Shown piece by piece: positions 16,124 through 25,914 of a stretch of DNA of 64,000 bases (position 1 is its first letter; every line of letters begins with the position of its first letter). The notes under the pieces are model-generated. The model did no database searches. It had not been told where the DNA came from and was given only the letters and a program-made list of their open reading frames with translations. The translations under genes were made by a program, and so were the position numbers. Source of the stretch: JAGREO01 sp020446285 (GTDB lineage: Bacteria > Pseudomonadota > Alphaproteobacteria > Geminicoccales > Geminicoccaceae); the NCBI GenBank assembly GCA_041398005.1, contig JAWKVP010000001.1:434001-498000 (forward strand), in the 5' to 3' direction.

Positions 16124-17967
16124 GCGATAGAGCGCCTATCGTCTCGCTGCGTGATCTCGAAGTGAGTTTCATGGCGGACGAAGGACTTGTCCCGGCCGTG
16201 CGCGGTGTCAGCTTCGATATCGAATGCAACCGCACATTGGCGCTCGTTGGCGAAAGCGGCTCGGGCAAGACCGTCATTTCCCATGCCATACTCGGGATCC
16301 TGCCGAAGAATGCCCGTATCGTGCGCGGCCAGATCCTGTTCGACGACCCGGCTGTCAGCACCCCCGCGATCGATCTCGCTTCCATCCAACCCGAACACAA
16401 GGTGCGGCGGGCCATCCGCGGCGGGCGGATCTCGATCATATTCCAGGAACCGATGAGTTCGCTTTCGCCGCTGCACACGATCGGCGACCAGATCGGCGAG
16501 GCATTTCGCCTGCATGTCGATCCGAGCCCGGAAAAGGCCCGCATGGAAACCGTCGCCATGCTGGAACGTGTCGGCTTCCCACGGCCGGAACAGGCATTTT
16601 CCGCCTTTCCGTTCGAATTGTCGGGCGGGCTTCGCCAACGGGCGATGATCGCCATGGCGCTGATCTGCCGGCCGGCGCTGCTCATAGCGGACGAGCCCAC
16701 CACAGCACTCGACGTGACCATCCAGGCGCAGATCCTCAGGCTCCTGCAGGAGCTCAGGGCCGAATTCGGCATGGCCATCCTCTTCATCACGCACGATCTC
16801 GGCGTGGTCGCCAATATCGCCGATGACATTGTCGTGATGTACCGGGGACGCGTGATGGAGTCCGGCCCGCACGACACCCTTTTGCGGAATCCGGCACACC
16901 CCTATCTCCAGGCGCTGCTCCATGCGGTGCCGACGCTACATATGGATCCGGACGAAAGGCTGGCGACACTGCGGCCGATGCCGGAGATGCCCGAAGGTCC
17001 GGATCGCCGGGTGAACGATGCCGGAAAGGCCGGCATCATCCTCGACGTGAAAAATCTGGAAAAATCCTTCACGCTTCGCCGCGGCATGGGCGGCGGCATG
17101 CGCCGGTTCAAGGCCGTCGACGATGTCTCGTTCTCCGTCCGGCGCGGCGAGTGTTTCGCCATCGTCGGCGAAAGCGGATCCGGCAAGACGACGGTCAGCA
17201 AACTCATCATGCGCGCCATGGAAGCCGACGGCGGCAGCATCCGTTTCCATGGGAGCGGACAGGAAATCGACGTGAGAGCGCTGAGCGAAAGCGAACTCCT
17301 GCCGTTTCGAAGGTCGATCCAGTACATGTTCCAGGATCCGTTCGGATCCCTCAATCCCAGAATGACGATCTTCGACATCGTGACCGAACCTCTCGTCATC
17401 CACGGGATAGGCACCTATCAGGACCGCCTTGCGCGGGCGAAGCACCTGCTTGCCGCGGTCGGCCTCGATTCCCGGCACCTTCGACGATACCCGCACAGCT
17501 TTTCCGGCGGTCAGCGACAGAGGATCGGCATTGCCCGCGCGCTCGCGCTCGAACCCGAACTGCTGATCTGTGACGAACCCGTGTCAGCGCTCGATGTCTC
17601 GGTTCAGGCCCAGATCCTCAACCTGCTCAAGGATCTGCAAAGGAATCTCGGCCTGACCTACATCTTCGTCTCGCACAATCTTGCCGTCGTCCGCTACATC
17701 GCCCGGACGGTCGGCGTCATGTGCCGCGGTCGAATGGTCGAGATCGCCAGTGCCACGGATCTGTTCGCACACCCCAGGCATCCCTACACACAAGCACTCC
17801 TCGCCGCCGTTCCCGAGCCCGATCTCGACAATCTGCTGGATTTCGAGAAGCTTGCAGAGGATCAGTCATCAGAGCCGGATGCCTGGCCAGCACCGTATCG
17901 GCTCGGGAACGGATCTGGCATCCTGCAGGATATCGGCAACAATCACTGGGTGAGAGTCGGATCATGA
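16084..17967 (+). CDS. fused peptide-type ABC transporter ATP-binding protein (DppD-DppF-like)
   Basis: Two complete ABC ATPase domains lie in one 627-residue chain. Domain 1 has Walker A GESGSGKT at 56-63, signature LSGGLRQR near 178 and Walker B LLIADEP near 199. Domain 2 has Walker A near 361, FSGGQRQR near 473 and LLICDEP near 493. Each domain ends with the HPY-TQALL type segment of oligopeptide/dipeptide importers. It would power uptake of peptides or similar solutes. No permease genes are present in the operon. The ATG at 16084 has a distant GGAGG; a TTG at 16120, overlapping the previous stop as TTGA, is an alternative start. Confidence 0.88.
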   Translation: MAEPDSTLRDRKLSDRAPIVSLRDLEVSFMADEGLVPAVRGVSFDIECNRTLALVGESGSGKTVISHAILGILPKNARIVRGQILFDDPAVSTPAIDLASIQPEHKVRRAIRGGRISIIFQEPMSSLSPLHTIGDQIGEAFRLHVDPSPEKARMETVAMLERVGFPRPEQAFSAFPFELSGGLRQRAMIAMALICRPALLIADEPTTALDVTIQAQILRLLQELRAEFGMAILFITHDLGVVANIADDIVVMYRGRVMESGPHDTLLRNPAHPYLQALLHAVPTLHMDPDERLATLRPMPEMPEGPDRRVNDAGKAGIILDVKNLEKSFTLRRGMGGGMRRFKAVDDVSFSVRRGECFAIVGESGSGKTTVSKLIMRAMEADGGSIRFHGSGQEIDVRALSESELLPFRRSIQYMFQDPFGSLNPRMTIFDIVTEPLVIHGIGTYQDRLARAKHLLAAVGLDSRHLRRYPHSFSGGQRQRIGIARALALEPELLICDEPVSALDVSVQAQILNLLKDLQRNLGLTYIFVSHNLAVVRYIARTVGVMCRGRMVEIASATDLFAHPRHPYTQALLAAVPEPDLDNLLDFEKLAEDQSSEPDAWPAPYRLGNGSGILQDIGNNHWVRVGS

Positions 17968-19799
17968 TCGCGCGACCAATGGCCTTTCTCCTTGCCGCCG
18001 CCTCGCTGGCAATCATGCCGTGTGCCGGTTCCGCACTTGCCAGCCCCCCGGACGAGCCGATGGTTCTCGACGATATCCCCGAGATCGGCAAGCCCGGCGG
18101 CGAGCTTCGCACGCTCATCGGCCGCTCGAAGGATGTCCGCCTTCTCTACGTCTATGGTCATGCCCGCCTCGTCGCCTACGACCCGCAACTCGAACTCATT
18201 CCCGACATAGCCGCCGACTACAGTGTCGAAGAAGGGCGCATCTTCACCTTCCGTCTGCGTGATGGCCATCGCTGGTCCGACGGCGAGCCGCTGACATCGG
18301 AGGATTTCCGTTTCTATTTCGAGGATGTCGCGAGCGATCCGGAGCTCAATCCGACCGGCCTGCCGATCGATCTCGTCATCGACGGGGAACAGCCGATCTT
18401 CGAGATCATCGACGAGAAGACCTTCCGTTACAGCTGGTCGAAACCAAATCCCTATTTTCTTCCGGCGATCGCCGCCGCGTCGCCGCTTTTCATCTATCGG
18501 CCGGCCCATTACCTCAAGGCCTTCCACAAGAAACATGTCGACGAAGAAACGTTGAAGACGCTGGTCAGGGAAGACAATGCCAGGGACTGGGTCCAGCTCT
18601 TCCTGCGTCGCGACAGGATGAACAAGTTCGACAATCCCGACCTTCCCACACTGCAGCCATGGGCGTTGAAGACACCGGCTCCGGCCGAACGCTTCGTTGC
18701 GGAACGCAACCCGTATTTTCATCGCGTCGACAGCGAGGGGCAGCAACTGCCCTACATCGACAGGATCATCATGGAGGTGGTCGACAACAAGCTCGTTCCG
18801 GTCAAGACCGGTGCCGGGGAAACCGATCTGCAGAGTCGCGGCCTGTCATTCCAGGACTACACCTTCCTCAAGGAAAACGAGGAACATAGCGGCCTGAAGG
18901 TGAATCTGTGGAAGGAAGCACGCGGCGCCCATCTGGCGCTGTATCCCAATCTGAACGCTGCCGATCCCGTGTGGCGGGCGCTGTTTCGCGATCACCGCTT
19001 CCGCGAGGCACTCTCGATCACCCTCGATCGTCACGCAATCAGCCAATATCTCTATTTCGGGCTGGCGACACCGGCGAACAACACGATCCTTCCCGAAAGC
19101 CCGCTCCATACACCGGAAATCGGCGAAGCCTGTCTCGGTCATGATGTCGAACGGGCGAATGCGCTGCTCGACGAGATCGGCCTGACCGAGCGCGACGCGG
19201 AGGGCTTGAGGAAACTCGCCGACGGCCGTTCACTCGAATTCATCGTCGAAACCGCCGGCGAGGACAGCGAACAGACCGATATTCTCGAACTGGTCCGCGA
19301 CGACTGGGCGGATATCGGCTTGCGCATTCACACGAAACCCTCCGAACGTGAGGTCCTGCGCAACCGGATCTTTGCCGGTGAGGCGCTCATGTCGATCTGG
19401 TATGGCCTCGAAAACGGCGTTCCGACCGCCCGCATGAGCCCCAAGGAATTCGTGCCCGTCAATCAGTACGATCAGCCGCAATGGCCGAAATGGGGTCAGT
19501 ATTTCGAGACCAAGGGCGCCGCCGGAGAGGCTCCCGACCTTGTCGAAGCACAGAAACTGATGGAGCTGTTTCACATATGGGAGAGTGCTTCCGGCGACGA
19601 TGATCGCAGAAAGGCATGGGAAGAGATCCTGAAGATCTATTCGTCGCAATGCTACACGATCGGCCTCGTCGCCAACGTTCTCCAGCCCGTCGCCTCGCGC
19701 AACAGCTTGCGCAATCTTCCGGCCGAAGCCGTCTATAACTGGGAACCACACGGGCAGATCGGCCTCTACCGGCCGGATACCTTCTGGTTCGCCGATTGA
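17964..19799 (+). CDS. ABC transporter substrate-binding protein, family 5
   Basis: The 611-residue protein has a signal peptide of about 27 residues (MIARPMAFLLAAASLAIM, then an ALA-S cleavage site), so it is periplasmic. The FRLRDGHRWSDGEPLTSEDF segment near 95-114 is the conserved family-5 (peptide/nickel) binding-protein signature. It would capture peptides or related solutes for the fused ATPase just upstream, with which it overlaps as ATGA. It is the last gene of the long plus-strand operon and its stop lies 18 bp from the convergent methyltransferase gene. The cognate permeases must be elsewhere. Confidence 0.87.
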   Translation: MIARPMAFLLAAASLAIMPCAGSALASPPDEPMVLDDIPEIGKPGGELRTLIGRSKDVRLLYVYGHARLVAYDPQLELIPDIAADYSVEEGRIFTFRLRDGHRWSDGEPLTSEDFRFYFEDVASDPELNPTGLPIDLVIDGEQPIFEIIDEKTFRYSWSKPNPYFLPAIAAASPLFIYRPAHYLKAFHKKHVDEETLKTLVREDNARDWVQLFLRRDRMNKFDNPDLPTLQPWALKTPAPAERFVAERNPYFHRVDSEGQQLPYIDRIIMEVVDNKLVPVKTGAGETDLQSRGLSFQDYTFLKENEEHSGLKVNLWKEARGAHLALYPNLNAADPVWRALFRDHRFREALSITLDRHAISQYLYFGLATPANNTILPESPLHTPEIGEACLGHDVERANALLDEIGLTERDAEGLRKLADGRSLEFIVETAGEDSEQTDILELVRDDWADIGLRIHTKPSEREVLRNRIFAGEALMSIWYGLENGVPTARMSPKEFVPVNQYDQPQWPKWGQYFETKGAAGEAPDLVEAQKLMELFHIWESASGDDDRRKAWEEILKIYSSQCYTIGLVANVLQPVASRNSLRNLPAEAVYNWEPHGQIGLYRPDTFWFAD

Positions 19800-19817
19800 G
19801 GCAACGGCAGGCGGCAA

Positions 19818-20669
19818 TCAGCCGATTGCCGGCGTCCGCTTGCGCATCCAGATGCTCGACTCCTCGGCACCCGCCAGCAGCGGAAGGCTGGAAAGCACGG
19901 GAGCCCGGGCCATGAGTTCCCCGCAACGGCTTGCATACCGGCTGGCGAAGATCACCTCGAAAGCCCCTGACTGAAGCAGGGCCGCCACCAGCATTTGTTC
20001 ATTGTATCCACGCCACTGCCAGCCCGCCGGATAGGCCCATGGCAGGAAGACGTCATGGACATGGACGAGGCATCCGGCATCGACACGCGGCAGTACCGTG
20101 TTGAAAAGGATATCGACATCGCTTCCGGGTACGGCGACGTGACTGCTGTCGATGAAAAGGACATGCCCCTCACCCAGCCCGGCAAGGATTTCCGGATCGG
20201 CATCCGCCAGCAGGAACGGGTGATGAACGATGCCGAGTTCATGGATCGAAGCACGCGGTTGCGGGTCGATACAGACGAGTTCGCACTCGATCCGGCCATC
20301 ACGCAATGCGCGAGCCATCGCGCGGGTCGAGTGTCCCGAACCGATCTCGACGATCCGGCGCGGTCCTTCCCGCCGGATGATGGCGTAGGTCGCGGCGAGA
20401 TCGAGGCGCGGAAACCAGTCCTGCTCGAACCTTGGAGCCGGTGCCGCACCACCGAAGCGGGCAAGGTCGGACGCATGAGACTGGATGGCGTCGAGAACCG
20501 CCTCGAAATTGCCCCGATCACGTTCGAACAGCGTCTCGAATGCCGGATAATCGATCCTGCGGATGCCCTCGGCATGGCGATAGGGAATGAACACCCCGCG
20601 CGCCGACAACCCGGTGAGGGTTTGCAGACCCAGCCAGAGGCGGCGGAAACGGTGGCGTTCGATGAACAT
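19818..20669 (-). CDS. class I SAM-dependent methyltransferase
   Basis: The 283-residue protein carries SAM-binding motif I, RIVEIGSGHSTRAMA, at about residues 105-119, and an acidic motif LFIDSSHVAVPGSD further on. HVHDVFLPWAYP follows, as in the Methyltransf_24 group often found with glycan or LPS genes. The ATG at 20669 was chosen because the fold starts soon after; a GTG at 20708 is also in frame. It converges with the ABC operon and lies downstream of a metallo-hydrolase gene. Methyl acceptor unknown. Confidence 0.75.
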   Translation of the reverse strand: MFIERHRFRRLWLGLQTLTGLSARGVFIPYRHAEGIRRIDYPAFETLFERDRGNFEAVLDAIQSHASDLARFGGAAPAPRFEQDWFPRLDLAATYAIIRREGPRRIVEIGSGHSTRAMARALRDGRIECELVCIDPQPRASIHELGIVHHPFLLADADPEILAGLGEGHVLFIDSSHVAVPGSDVDILFNTVLPRVDAGCLVHVHDVFLPWAYPAGWQWRGYNEQMLVAALLQSGAFEVIFASRYASRCGELMARAPVLSSLPLLAGAEESSIWMRKRTPAIG

Positions 20670-20738
20670 CGGGCGAGATCTCGAAGAGCAGGCAGGAAAA
20701 GCGGACACGAATGTGGCGAAAGACGGGTTTCCTGCCTG

Positions 20739-21599
20739 TCAGACGTCGAGAATCATCCCTTCGCGGGCCACCAGTGCCCCCGGCAGGGACTGGTGGGCCA
20801 ATTCGCCGATCCTGTCGAGATCATCATCGCCATTGTCGGGATCGTGGTGAAAGGTAACCAGCCGGGGTACGGCAGCCGCCTTGCAGAGACGAACGCCCTC
20901 CTGCCATGTGGAATGCCCCCAGCCCTTGAATCGCGGAAAGATCTCGTCGGTGTAGGTGCTGTCGTAGACCATGAACTCGCAGCCGCTGATGAACTCGATG
21001 ATCGACTGATCCGGCCTGCCGCGCACATGCTCGGTATCGGTGACGATCGCGACTGCCCTCCCGTCGAATTCGATCCGATAGGCCGTCGCACCGCCTGGAT
21101 GGTTGAGGGGCAGGGTATGCAGCGCAATTCCCTCATGCGGCCGCAGCACTTCGCCCGCCCTGAAATCGTGGAAACTCCAGGCCGCCTGCATGCCGTCGAG
21201 AGGTACGGGAAAGAACGGTGCTGCCATCAGTTGCTGCAAGACCGGCTTGATCGCCTGTCCCTGTGCCAGAAGATGTCCCGCCCACAGCGAAAAGCAGTTT
21301 TCACTGCTGTAGGCCGGGCGAAAGAAAGGCAGGCCATTGATATGATCGATGTGGGTGTGGGTCAGGAAAATGTGAGCATCGACCGCACAGCCTTTCGCCG
21401 AGTAGAATTTTCCCAATTCGCGAATGCCTGTTCCTGCGTCGAACACGAGATGACGCTCGCCACAGATGACTTCGATACATGAGGTATTGCCACCGTAGCG
21501 AAGCGTATCCGGCCCGGGACAGGGAATCGTTCCGCGTACACCCCAGAAGCGTACCTGAAACTTCCGGGGAGCGGGGCCGGCAGACTCCGCCACTGTCAC
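20739..21599 (-). CDS. MBL-fold metallo-hydrolase
   Basis: The 286-residue protein has the metallo-beta-lactamase motif THTHIDHINGL (His81, His83, Asp85, His86), preceded by VRFWGVRGTIPCPGP and YGGNTSC, the pattern of the PhnP/RNase-Z-like branch. Later ligands fit LNHPGG, VTDTEH and TFHHDP. It probably hydrolyses a phosphodiester or similar bond with two metal ions in the cytoplasm. The start is GTG. It lies between two methyltransferase genes on the same strand. Physiological substrate unknown. Confidence 0.8.
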   Translation of the reverse strand: MTVAESAGPAPRKFQVRFWGVRGTIPCPGPDTLRYGGNTSCIEVICGERHLVFDAGTGIRELGKFYSAKGCAVDAHIFLTHTHIDHINGLPFFRPAYSSENCFSLWAGHLLAQGQAIKPVLQQLMAAPFFPVPLDGMQAAWSFHDFRAGEVLRPHEGIALHTLPLNHPGGATAYRIEFDGRAVAIVTDTEHVRGRPDQSIIEFISGCEFMVYDSTYTDEIFPRFKGWGHSTWQEGVRLCKAAAVPRLVTFHHDPDNGDDDLDRIGELAHQSLPGALVAREGMILDV

Positions 21600-21716
21600 G
21601 ACGGGCCCCCTGACGGCACATTGAAGGACAGGGCGAGCGGACCGACGCCATCCATTGCGATGCGCGGGTGCCGGCGGCGCCCCGGGCAGTGGCGGGCGTG
21701 GGCGGTACGCTTGCCT

Positions 21717-22217
21717 CTACCTTTCGGGATCAATCCGCCGGTAAACATGATAACGACCCTCTTTTACGTTTTTCGGCAGTGGTAAAGCGCACAATTCAGA
21801 CGAAAGGAGCGGTTGATCGCTTGCAACAAAACCACCAGAAGCGAGGAAGCCCGAAATATGCTCGCAGATCAAGGCAGTAGTTTTCCTGTCCGTCTCCGGA
21901 TCGCCGCAACCGATATCACTGTGCACGAGAACTGCCCGCCCGGGAAGGCGCGCACCAAGCGTCGGGAGCAATTCGGCAAGGCTGCCGACGAGAAGATGGC
22001 CCGCGTCCGGCGTACTGTCCGGATGGGCTCGCGGCTCGCGCTCGAGAACGAAGATTTCACGATCCGGAAGAATCTCGCGCAGATGATCGAACGTCCGCCC
22101 GTTGCCAAGCCCGAGCTCGACGATCACGCCGGTCATGGGACCGATTTCCGACGCGCACTGTTCGAGACAGGCCTTCTGCGCCGTCAATCGCCGTATGAAA
22201 CTGTCCAGTCTGCTCAT
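21717..22217 (-). CDS. small class I SAM-dependent methyltransferase
   Basis: The 166-residue protein has a SAM-binding loop VIVELGLGNGRTFDHL at residues 31-46 and the acidic second strand FVLERE near 56. It is short but complete for this group. It is the first gene of a minus-strand run that continues, after 117 bp, with the MBL-fold hydrolase. It diverges from the CoxL-like gene across about 240 bp. Substrate unknown. Confidence 0.72.
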   Translation of the reverse strand: MSRLDSFIRRLTAQKACLEQCASEIGPMTGVIVELGLGNGRTFDHLREILPDREIFVLEREPRAHPDSTPDAGHLLVGSLAELLPTLGARLPGRAVLVHSDIGCGDPETDRKTTALICEHISGFLASGGFVASDQPLLSSELCALPLPKNVKEGRYHVYRRIDPER

Positions 22218-22458
22218 TCAACCCTTCTCACCCGCAACCCTTCACCCGGACCGGCCGGGGCCCTCTCTCTACCTCACTCGCACGCATTTGCCGGTGATCT
22301 TTGTCACGAACCGCGGGATCGATCCCGGTCGACGCCGGCCGGCATGACGAGGTGGTTGTGCTTGGCGCTCCCCGTACTAGTATTCCGCCGGGCATCATCA
22401 CGCCGGGTCGGATGTGACGCGCGGAACGCGGCTCCGGCTTTTGCACGGGAGGAGCACT

Positions 22459-24750
22459 ATGTCGAAGTTCGGTGTCGGACAACCGGTTCGCCGGGTCGAG
22501 GATATCCGGCTGATTACCGGAAACGGGCGCTATACGGATGATATCAGCTTGCCGGGACAGGCGTACGGATTCGTATTCCGTTCTCCGGTCGCGCATGGCC
22601 GCATCCGTTCCATCGATACCTCGCAGGCCAGGGCACAGCCGGGGGTTCTCGCGGTCTATACGGGTTCGGATCTGAATGCCGACATCCCCTGCTTCATCGA
22701 GAACGATGCCGCGACCGGCGTCGCCCGCAAGGACGCTCCCCACCCGATTCTCTGTCGCGACAAGGTCTGCCATGTCGGCGACAATATCGCCTTTGTGGTC
22801 GCGGAGACCCTGGTACAGGCCCGCGATGCCGCCGAACTCATCGATGTCGATATCGAGGAGATGGCGGCCGTCGTGAACACCCATGATGCAGCCGATCCCG
22901 GCCAGCCGCAGGTTCACGAGAGCGTGCCGAACAATGTGGCGTTCGACTGGCATCTCGGCGAAAAGCAGAAGACCGACACGGCCTTCGCGTCAGCGGCACA
23001 TGTGACCCGCCTCGAGCTCATCAACAACAAGCTCGTCTGCAATTCCATGGAACCGCGCGCGGCGGTGGCCGATTTCGACAAGGCGAGCGGCAAGCTCACC
23101 GTGCATACATGCACGCAGGGCGTCTGGGCATTCCGGGACGTTCTCGCCAGCAATCTCGGCCTCGAACCCGAAAACGTCCGCGTGCTGACGCCGGATGTCG
23201 GTGGCGGTTTCGGGATGAAGGCAATGTTCTATGCCGAATATACGATGGCAGCCTTCGCCTCCAGGAATCTCGGCCGTCCGGTGCGCTGGAAGTCCGAACG
23301 CACCGAAGCCTTTCTCTCGGACACGATGGGGCGCGATCACGTCACGCTTGCAGAGCTGGCTTTCGATGACAGCAAGCGCATCACCGGGATGCGTGTGCAC
23401 ACCAAGGCGAACATGGGAGCCTACTACTATTTCTTCGCTCCCTTCATTCCCACGGGTGCTGCGGCCAAGGTGCTTCCGGGTGTCTATGACATTCCGACAA
23501 TCAGCTATTCGGTTCAGGGTGTGTTCACGAACACCGTACCCGTCGATGCCTATCGTGGTGCTGGACGGCCGGAATCGATCTATTGCGTTGAACGTCTGAT
23601 CGACAAGGCGGCCCGCGAACTCGACATGGATCCGGCCGAACTTCGCCGGATCAATTTCGTGAAGCCCGATCAGATGCCCTACAAGACATCGGTCGGAGAA
23701 GTCTACGATTCGGGTGAATTCGCGAAAGTGATGGACACCTGCATGGATCGTTCCGGCTATGCCGGTGTTTCCGCCCGGAAAACCGAGGCGGCAGCGAAGG
23801 GCAGGAAACGCGGCATCGGCATGTGCTATTACATCGAGTCGACGATGGGCGACCCGACCGAGCACGCCAAGGTCGAGTTCGGAACGGACGGCACGGTATC
23901 CGTGCTCGTCGGCACGCAGTCCAACGGTCAGGGACACGAAACCGCCTATGCCCAGGTGCTGCACGGCCGCCTTGGCGTTCCCTACGAGAAGATCCGCATC
24001 ATTCAGGGCGATTCGGATCGCATCAAGGGTGGCGGAGGAACCGGTGGCTCGCGCTCGCTGACGGCCCAGGGCATGGCGATCAATGACGCATCGGACATCG
24101 TCATCGAGCGTGGCAAGGTCTTCGCCGCACAGCATTTCGAGGCCGCGGCGGCGGATATCCAGTTCGATGACGGCAGGTTCAGCGTCGCCGGTACCGATCG
24201 CGTGATCGGCATCATGGATCTGGCCGAAACCGCCCGCAACATGACCATCGAAGGCATGGAAAATGGCCTCGATGCGGACGCGACGACGGTGCTCGATGCC
24301 TGGACCTTCCCCAATGGTTGCCACATCGCCGAGGTCGAGATCGACCCCGCGACCGGCGTGACCGAAGTCGTCAATTACCAGATTGTCGACGATTTCGGCG
24401 TGGTGGTGAATCCGCTGCTCGTCGAGGGACAGGTTCATGGCGGCGTCGTCCAGGGCATCGGACAGGCACTCATGGAACATGTCGTCTACGATCCGAGCGG
24501 ACAACTCCTCTCGGGCTCGTTCATGGACTATACCATGCCGCGCGCCGACACGATGCCGAGCTTCAGGTTCGAGACCTACGAGGTTCCCTGCAAGAACAAC
24601 GCCATGGGCGTGAAGGGTTGCGGTGAAGCAGGTTCGGTCGGATCCTGCGCCGCCATCATCAATGCCATCGTCGATGCCCTCGGCGTGGATCATATCGACA
24701 TGCCGGCAACGCCGATGAAGGTATGGGAAGTCGCGTCGAAAGCGGCCTGA
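22459..24750 (+). CDS. CoxL-like molybdopterin-binding subunit (xanthine dehydrogenase family)
   Basis: The 763-residue protein is a molybdenum hydroxylase large subunit. It begins VGQPVRRVEDIRLITGNGRY. Its active-site loop is AYRGAGRPES near residue 363, the form II type, rather than the Cys-containing loop of true aerobic CO dehydrogenase. A molybdopterin segment GGGGTGGSR lies near 525, and the conserved Glu is in KGCGEAGS near 719. It should oxidise an organic substrate by hydroxylation. Partner FAD and 2Fe-2S subunits are not next to it. GGGAGGAG precedes the ATG, and a strong terminator follows. Confidence 0.85.
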   Translation: MSKFGVGQPVRRVEDIRLITGNGRYTDDISLPGQAYGFVFRSPVAHGRIRSIDTSQARAQPGVLAVYTGSDLNADIPCFIENDAATGVARKDAPHPILCRDKVCHVGDNIAFVVAETLVQARDAAELIDVDIEEMAAVVNTHDAADPGQPQVHESVPNNVAFDWHLGEKQKTDTAFASAAHVTRLELINNKLVCNSMEPRAAVADFDKASGKLTVHTCTQGVWAFRDVLASNLGLEPENVRVLTPDVGGGFGMKAMFYAEYTMAAFASRNLGRPVRWKSERTEAFLSDTMGRDHVTLAELAFDDSKRITGMRVHTKANMGAYYYFFAPFIPTGAAAKVLPGVYDIPTISYSVQGVFTNTVPVDAYRGAGRPESIYCVERLIDKAARELDMDPAELRRINFVKPDQMPYKTSVGEVYDSGEFAKVMDTCMDRSGYAGVSARKTEAAAKGRKRGIGMCYYIESTMGDPTEHAKVEFGTDGTVSVLVGTQSNGQGHETAYAQVLHGRLGVPYEKIRIIQGDSDRIKGGGGTGGSRSLTAQGMAINDASDIVIERGKVFAAQHFEAAAADIQFDDGRFSVAGTDRVIGIMDLAETARNMTIEGMENGLDADATTVLDAWTFPNGCHIAEVEIDPATGVTEVVNYQIVDDFGVVVNPLLVEGQVHGGVVQGIGQALMEHVVYDPSGQLLSGSFMDYTMPRADTMPSFRFETYEVPCKNNAMGVKGCGEAGSVGSCAAIINAIVDALGVDHIDMPATPMKVWEVASKAA

Positions 24751-24774
24751 GGAACAGTCCACGAGCACGACACG

Positions 24775-24813
24775 GCCGGGGCGAGTAACCCTTTCAGGAT
24801 CGCCCCGGCTTTT
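24775..24813 (+). terminator. intrinsic terminator of the CoxL-like gene
   Basis: A perfect 10-bp stem (24775-24784 with 24800-24809) is followed by a T-run at 24810-24813. It lies 24 bases past the stop codon and reads on the plus strand, so it ends the CoxL-like transcript. Confidence 0.8.
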
Positions 24814-24827
24814 CGGGTTCAGGGAAG

Positions 24828-24870
24828 AAAAAAAGCGGCATGTCGATGACCGGCATGCCGCTTTGTTTTT
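24828..24870. terminator. bidirectional intrinsic terminator between CoxL-like gene and hbd
   Basis: A perfect 11-bp stem (24832-24842 with 24854-24864) is flanked by an A-run on the left and T-rich sequence on the right. It can therefore terminate on both strands, for the convergent hbd operon (minus) as well as any readthrough from the left. Confidence 0.75.
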
Positions 24871-24900
24871 CCGTTTTCCGGTCGCCGACCGGTTGGCGGG

Positions 24901-25818
24901 TCAGCGCGTCGGGACGGGCGTGTCGCCGCGATAATCGTAAAAACCCCGCTTCACCTTTCGACCCAGCCAGCCAGCCTCGACATATTTCACGAGCAACGGG
25001 CAAGGACGATACTTGCTGTCCGCAAGCCCGTCATAGAGCACCTGCATCACCGCGAGGCAGGTATCGAGACCGATAAAATCGGCGAGCTCCAGAGGCCCCA
25101 TGGGGTGATTGGCGCCAAGCTTCATCGCCGTGTCGATGCTCTCCACGGTACCAACACCCTCATAGAGCGTGTAGACCGCTTCATTGATCATCGGCAACAG
25201 GATGCGATTGACGATAAAGGCCGGAAAGTCCTCGGCGGTGACCGGTGTCTTTCCCAACCTGATCGAAAGGTCGCGGACGGCCTTGTAGGTATCTTCATCG
25301 GTGGCAATCCCGCGAATGATCTCGACGAGCTTCATCGCCGGCACGGGATTCATGAAATGCATGCCGATGAAGCGGCCCGGCCGGTCCGTCACGGCACCCA
25401 GACGCGTGATCGAGATCGACGAGGTGTTGGAAGCCACCACCGCCGCCGGCTTGAGGTGCGGAAGCAGATCAGCGAAGATCTTCCGCTTGAGTTCCTCGTT
25501 TTCGGTCGCTGCCTCGATCACGAGATCGCAATCGTTCAGACCGTCCAGACTTTCAGCGGTACCGATGCGATCCATCGCCGCCGCCATCTCCTCCGCGGAA
25601 ATCGTGTCCTTGGAGATCTGCCGCTCGAGCAGCTTGCCGATCCGCTTCTTCGCGGCGGCGAGCTGCTCGCCGGAGACATCCATCAGCACCACTTCATAGC
25701 CGGCAACGGCGGAAACCTGGGCGATCCCCGCGCCCATCTGACCTGCACCAATGACACCTATGCGCCGGAACTCGGTAATCGGCGGATAGTCCTTGTCAAA
25801 GCTATGGGTCATTTGCAT
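24901..25818 (-). CDS. 3-hydroxybutyryl-CoA dehydrogenase
   Basis: The 305-residue enzyme has an N-terminal Rossmann fold with GVIGAGQMGAGIA at residues 21-33, the catalytic-His region GMHFMNPVPAMKLVEI near 152, and the C-terminal ANHPMGPLELADFIGLD segment. Length and motifs fit stand-alone NAD(P)-dependent 3-hydroxyacyl-CoA dehydrogenases of the Hbd/PaaH type. It acts in butyrate, PHB or fatty-acid metabolism. It is the last gene of an operon-like run after etfB and etfA (96-bp gap), a usual alphaproteobacterial layout that links acyl-CoA oxidation with electron transfer. Confidence 0.88.
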   Translation of the reverse strand: MQMTHSFDKDYPPITEFRRIGVIGAGQMGAGIAQVSAVAGYEVVLMDVSGEQLAAAKKRIGKLLERQISKDTISAEEMAAAMDRIGTAESLDGLNDCDLVIEAATENEELKRKIFADLLPHLKPAAVVASNTSSISITRLGAVTDRPGRFIGMHFMNPVPAMKLVEIIRGIATDEDTYKAVRDLSIRLGKTPVTAEDFPAFIVNRILLPMINEAVYTLYEGVGTVESIDTAMKLGANHPMGPLELADFIGLDTCLAVMQVLYDGLADSKYRPCPLLVKYVEAGWLGRKVKRGFYDYRGDTPVPTR

Positions 25819-25914
25819 GGGGCTCCGATGGGTTGATCGATCATTCGTGCCGAGTGCATCGATCCAGACAGATCATTCTGATTCGTCTGGATAAATTGAT
25901 GCAAAAAAAGAGAA

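Noticed and set aside
22990..24768. Long minus-strand open frame opposite the CoxL-like gene
   Set aside because: It has no domain, and the plus-strand gene is unambiguous.
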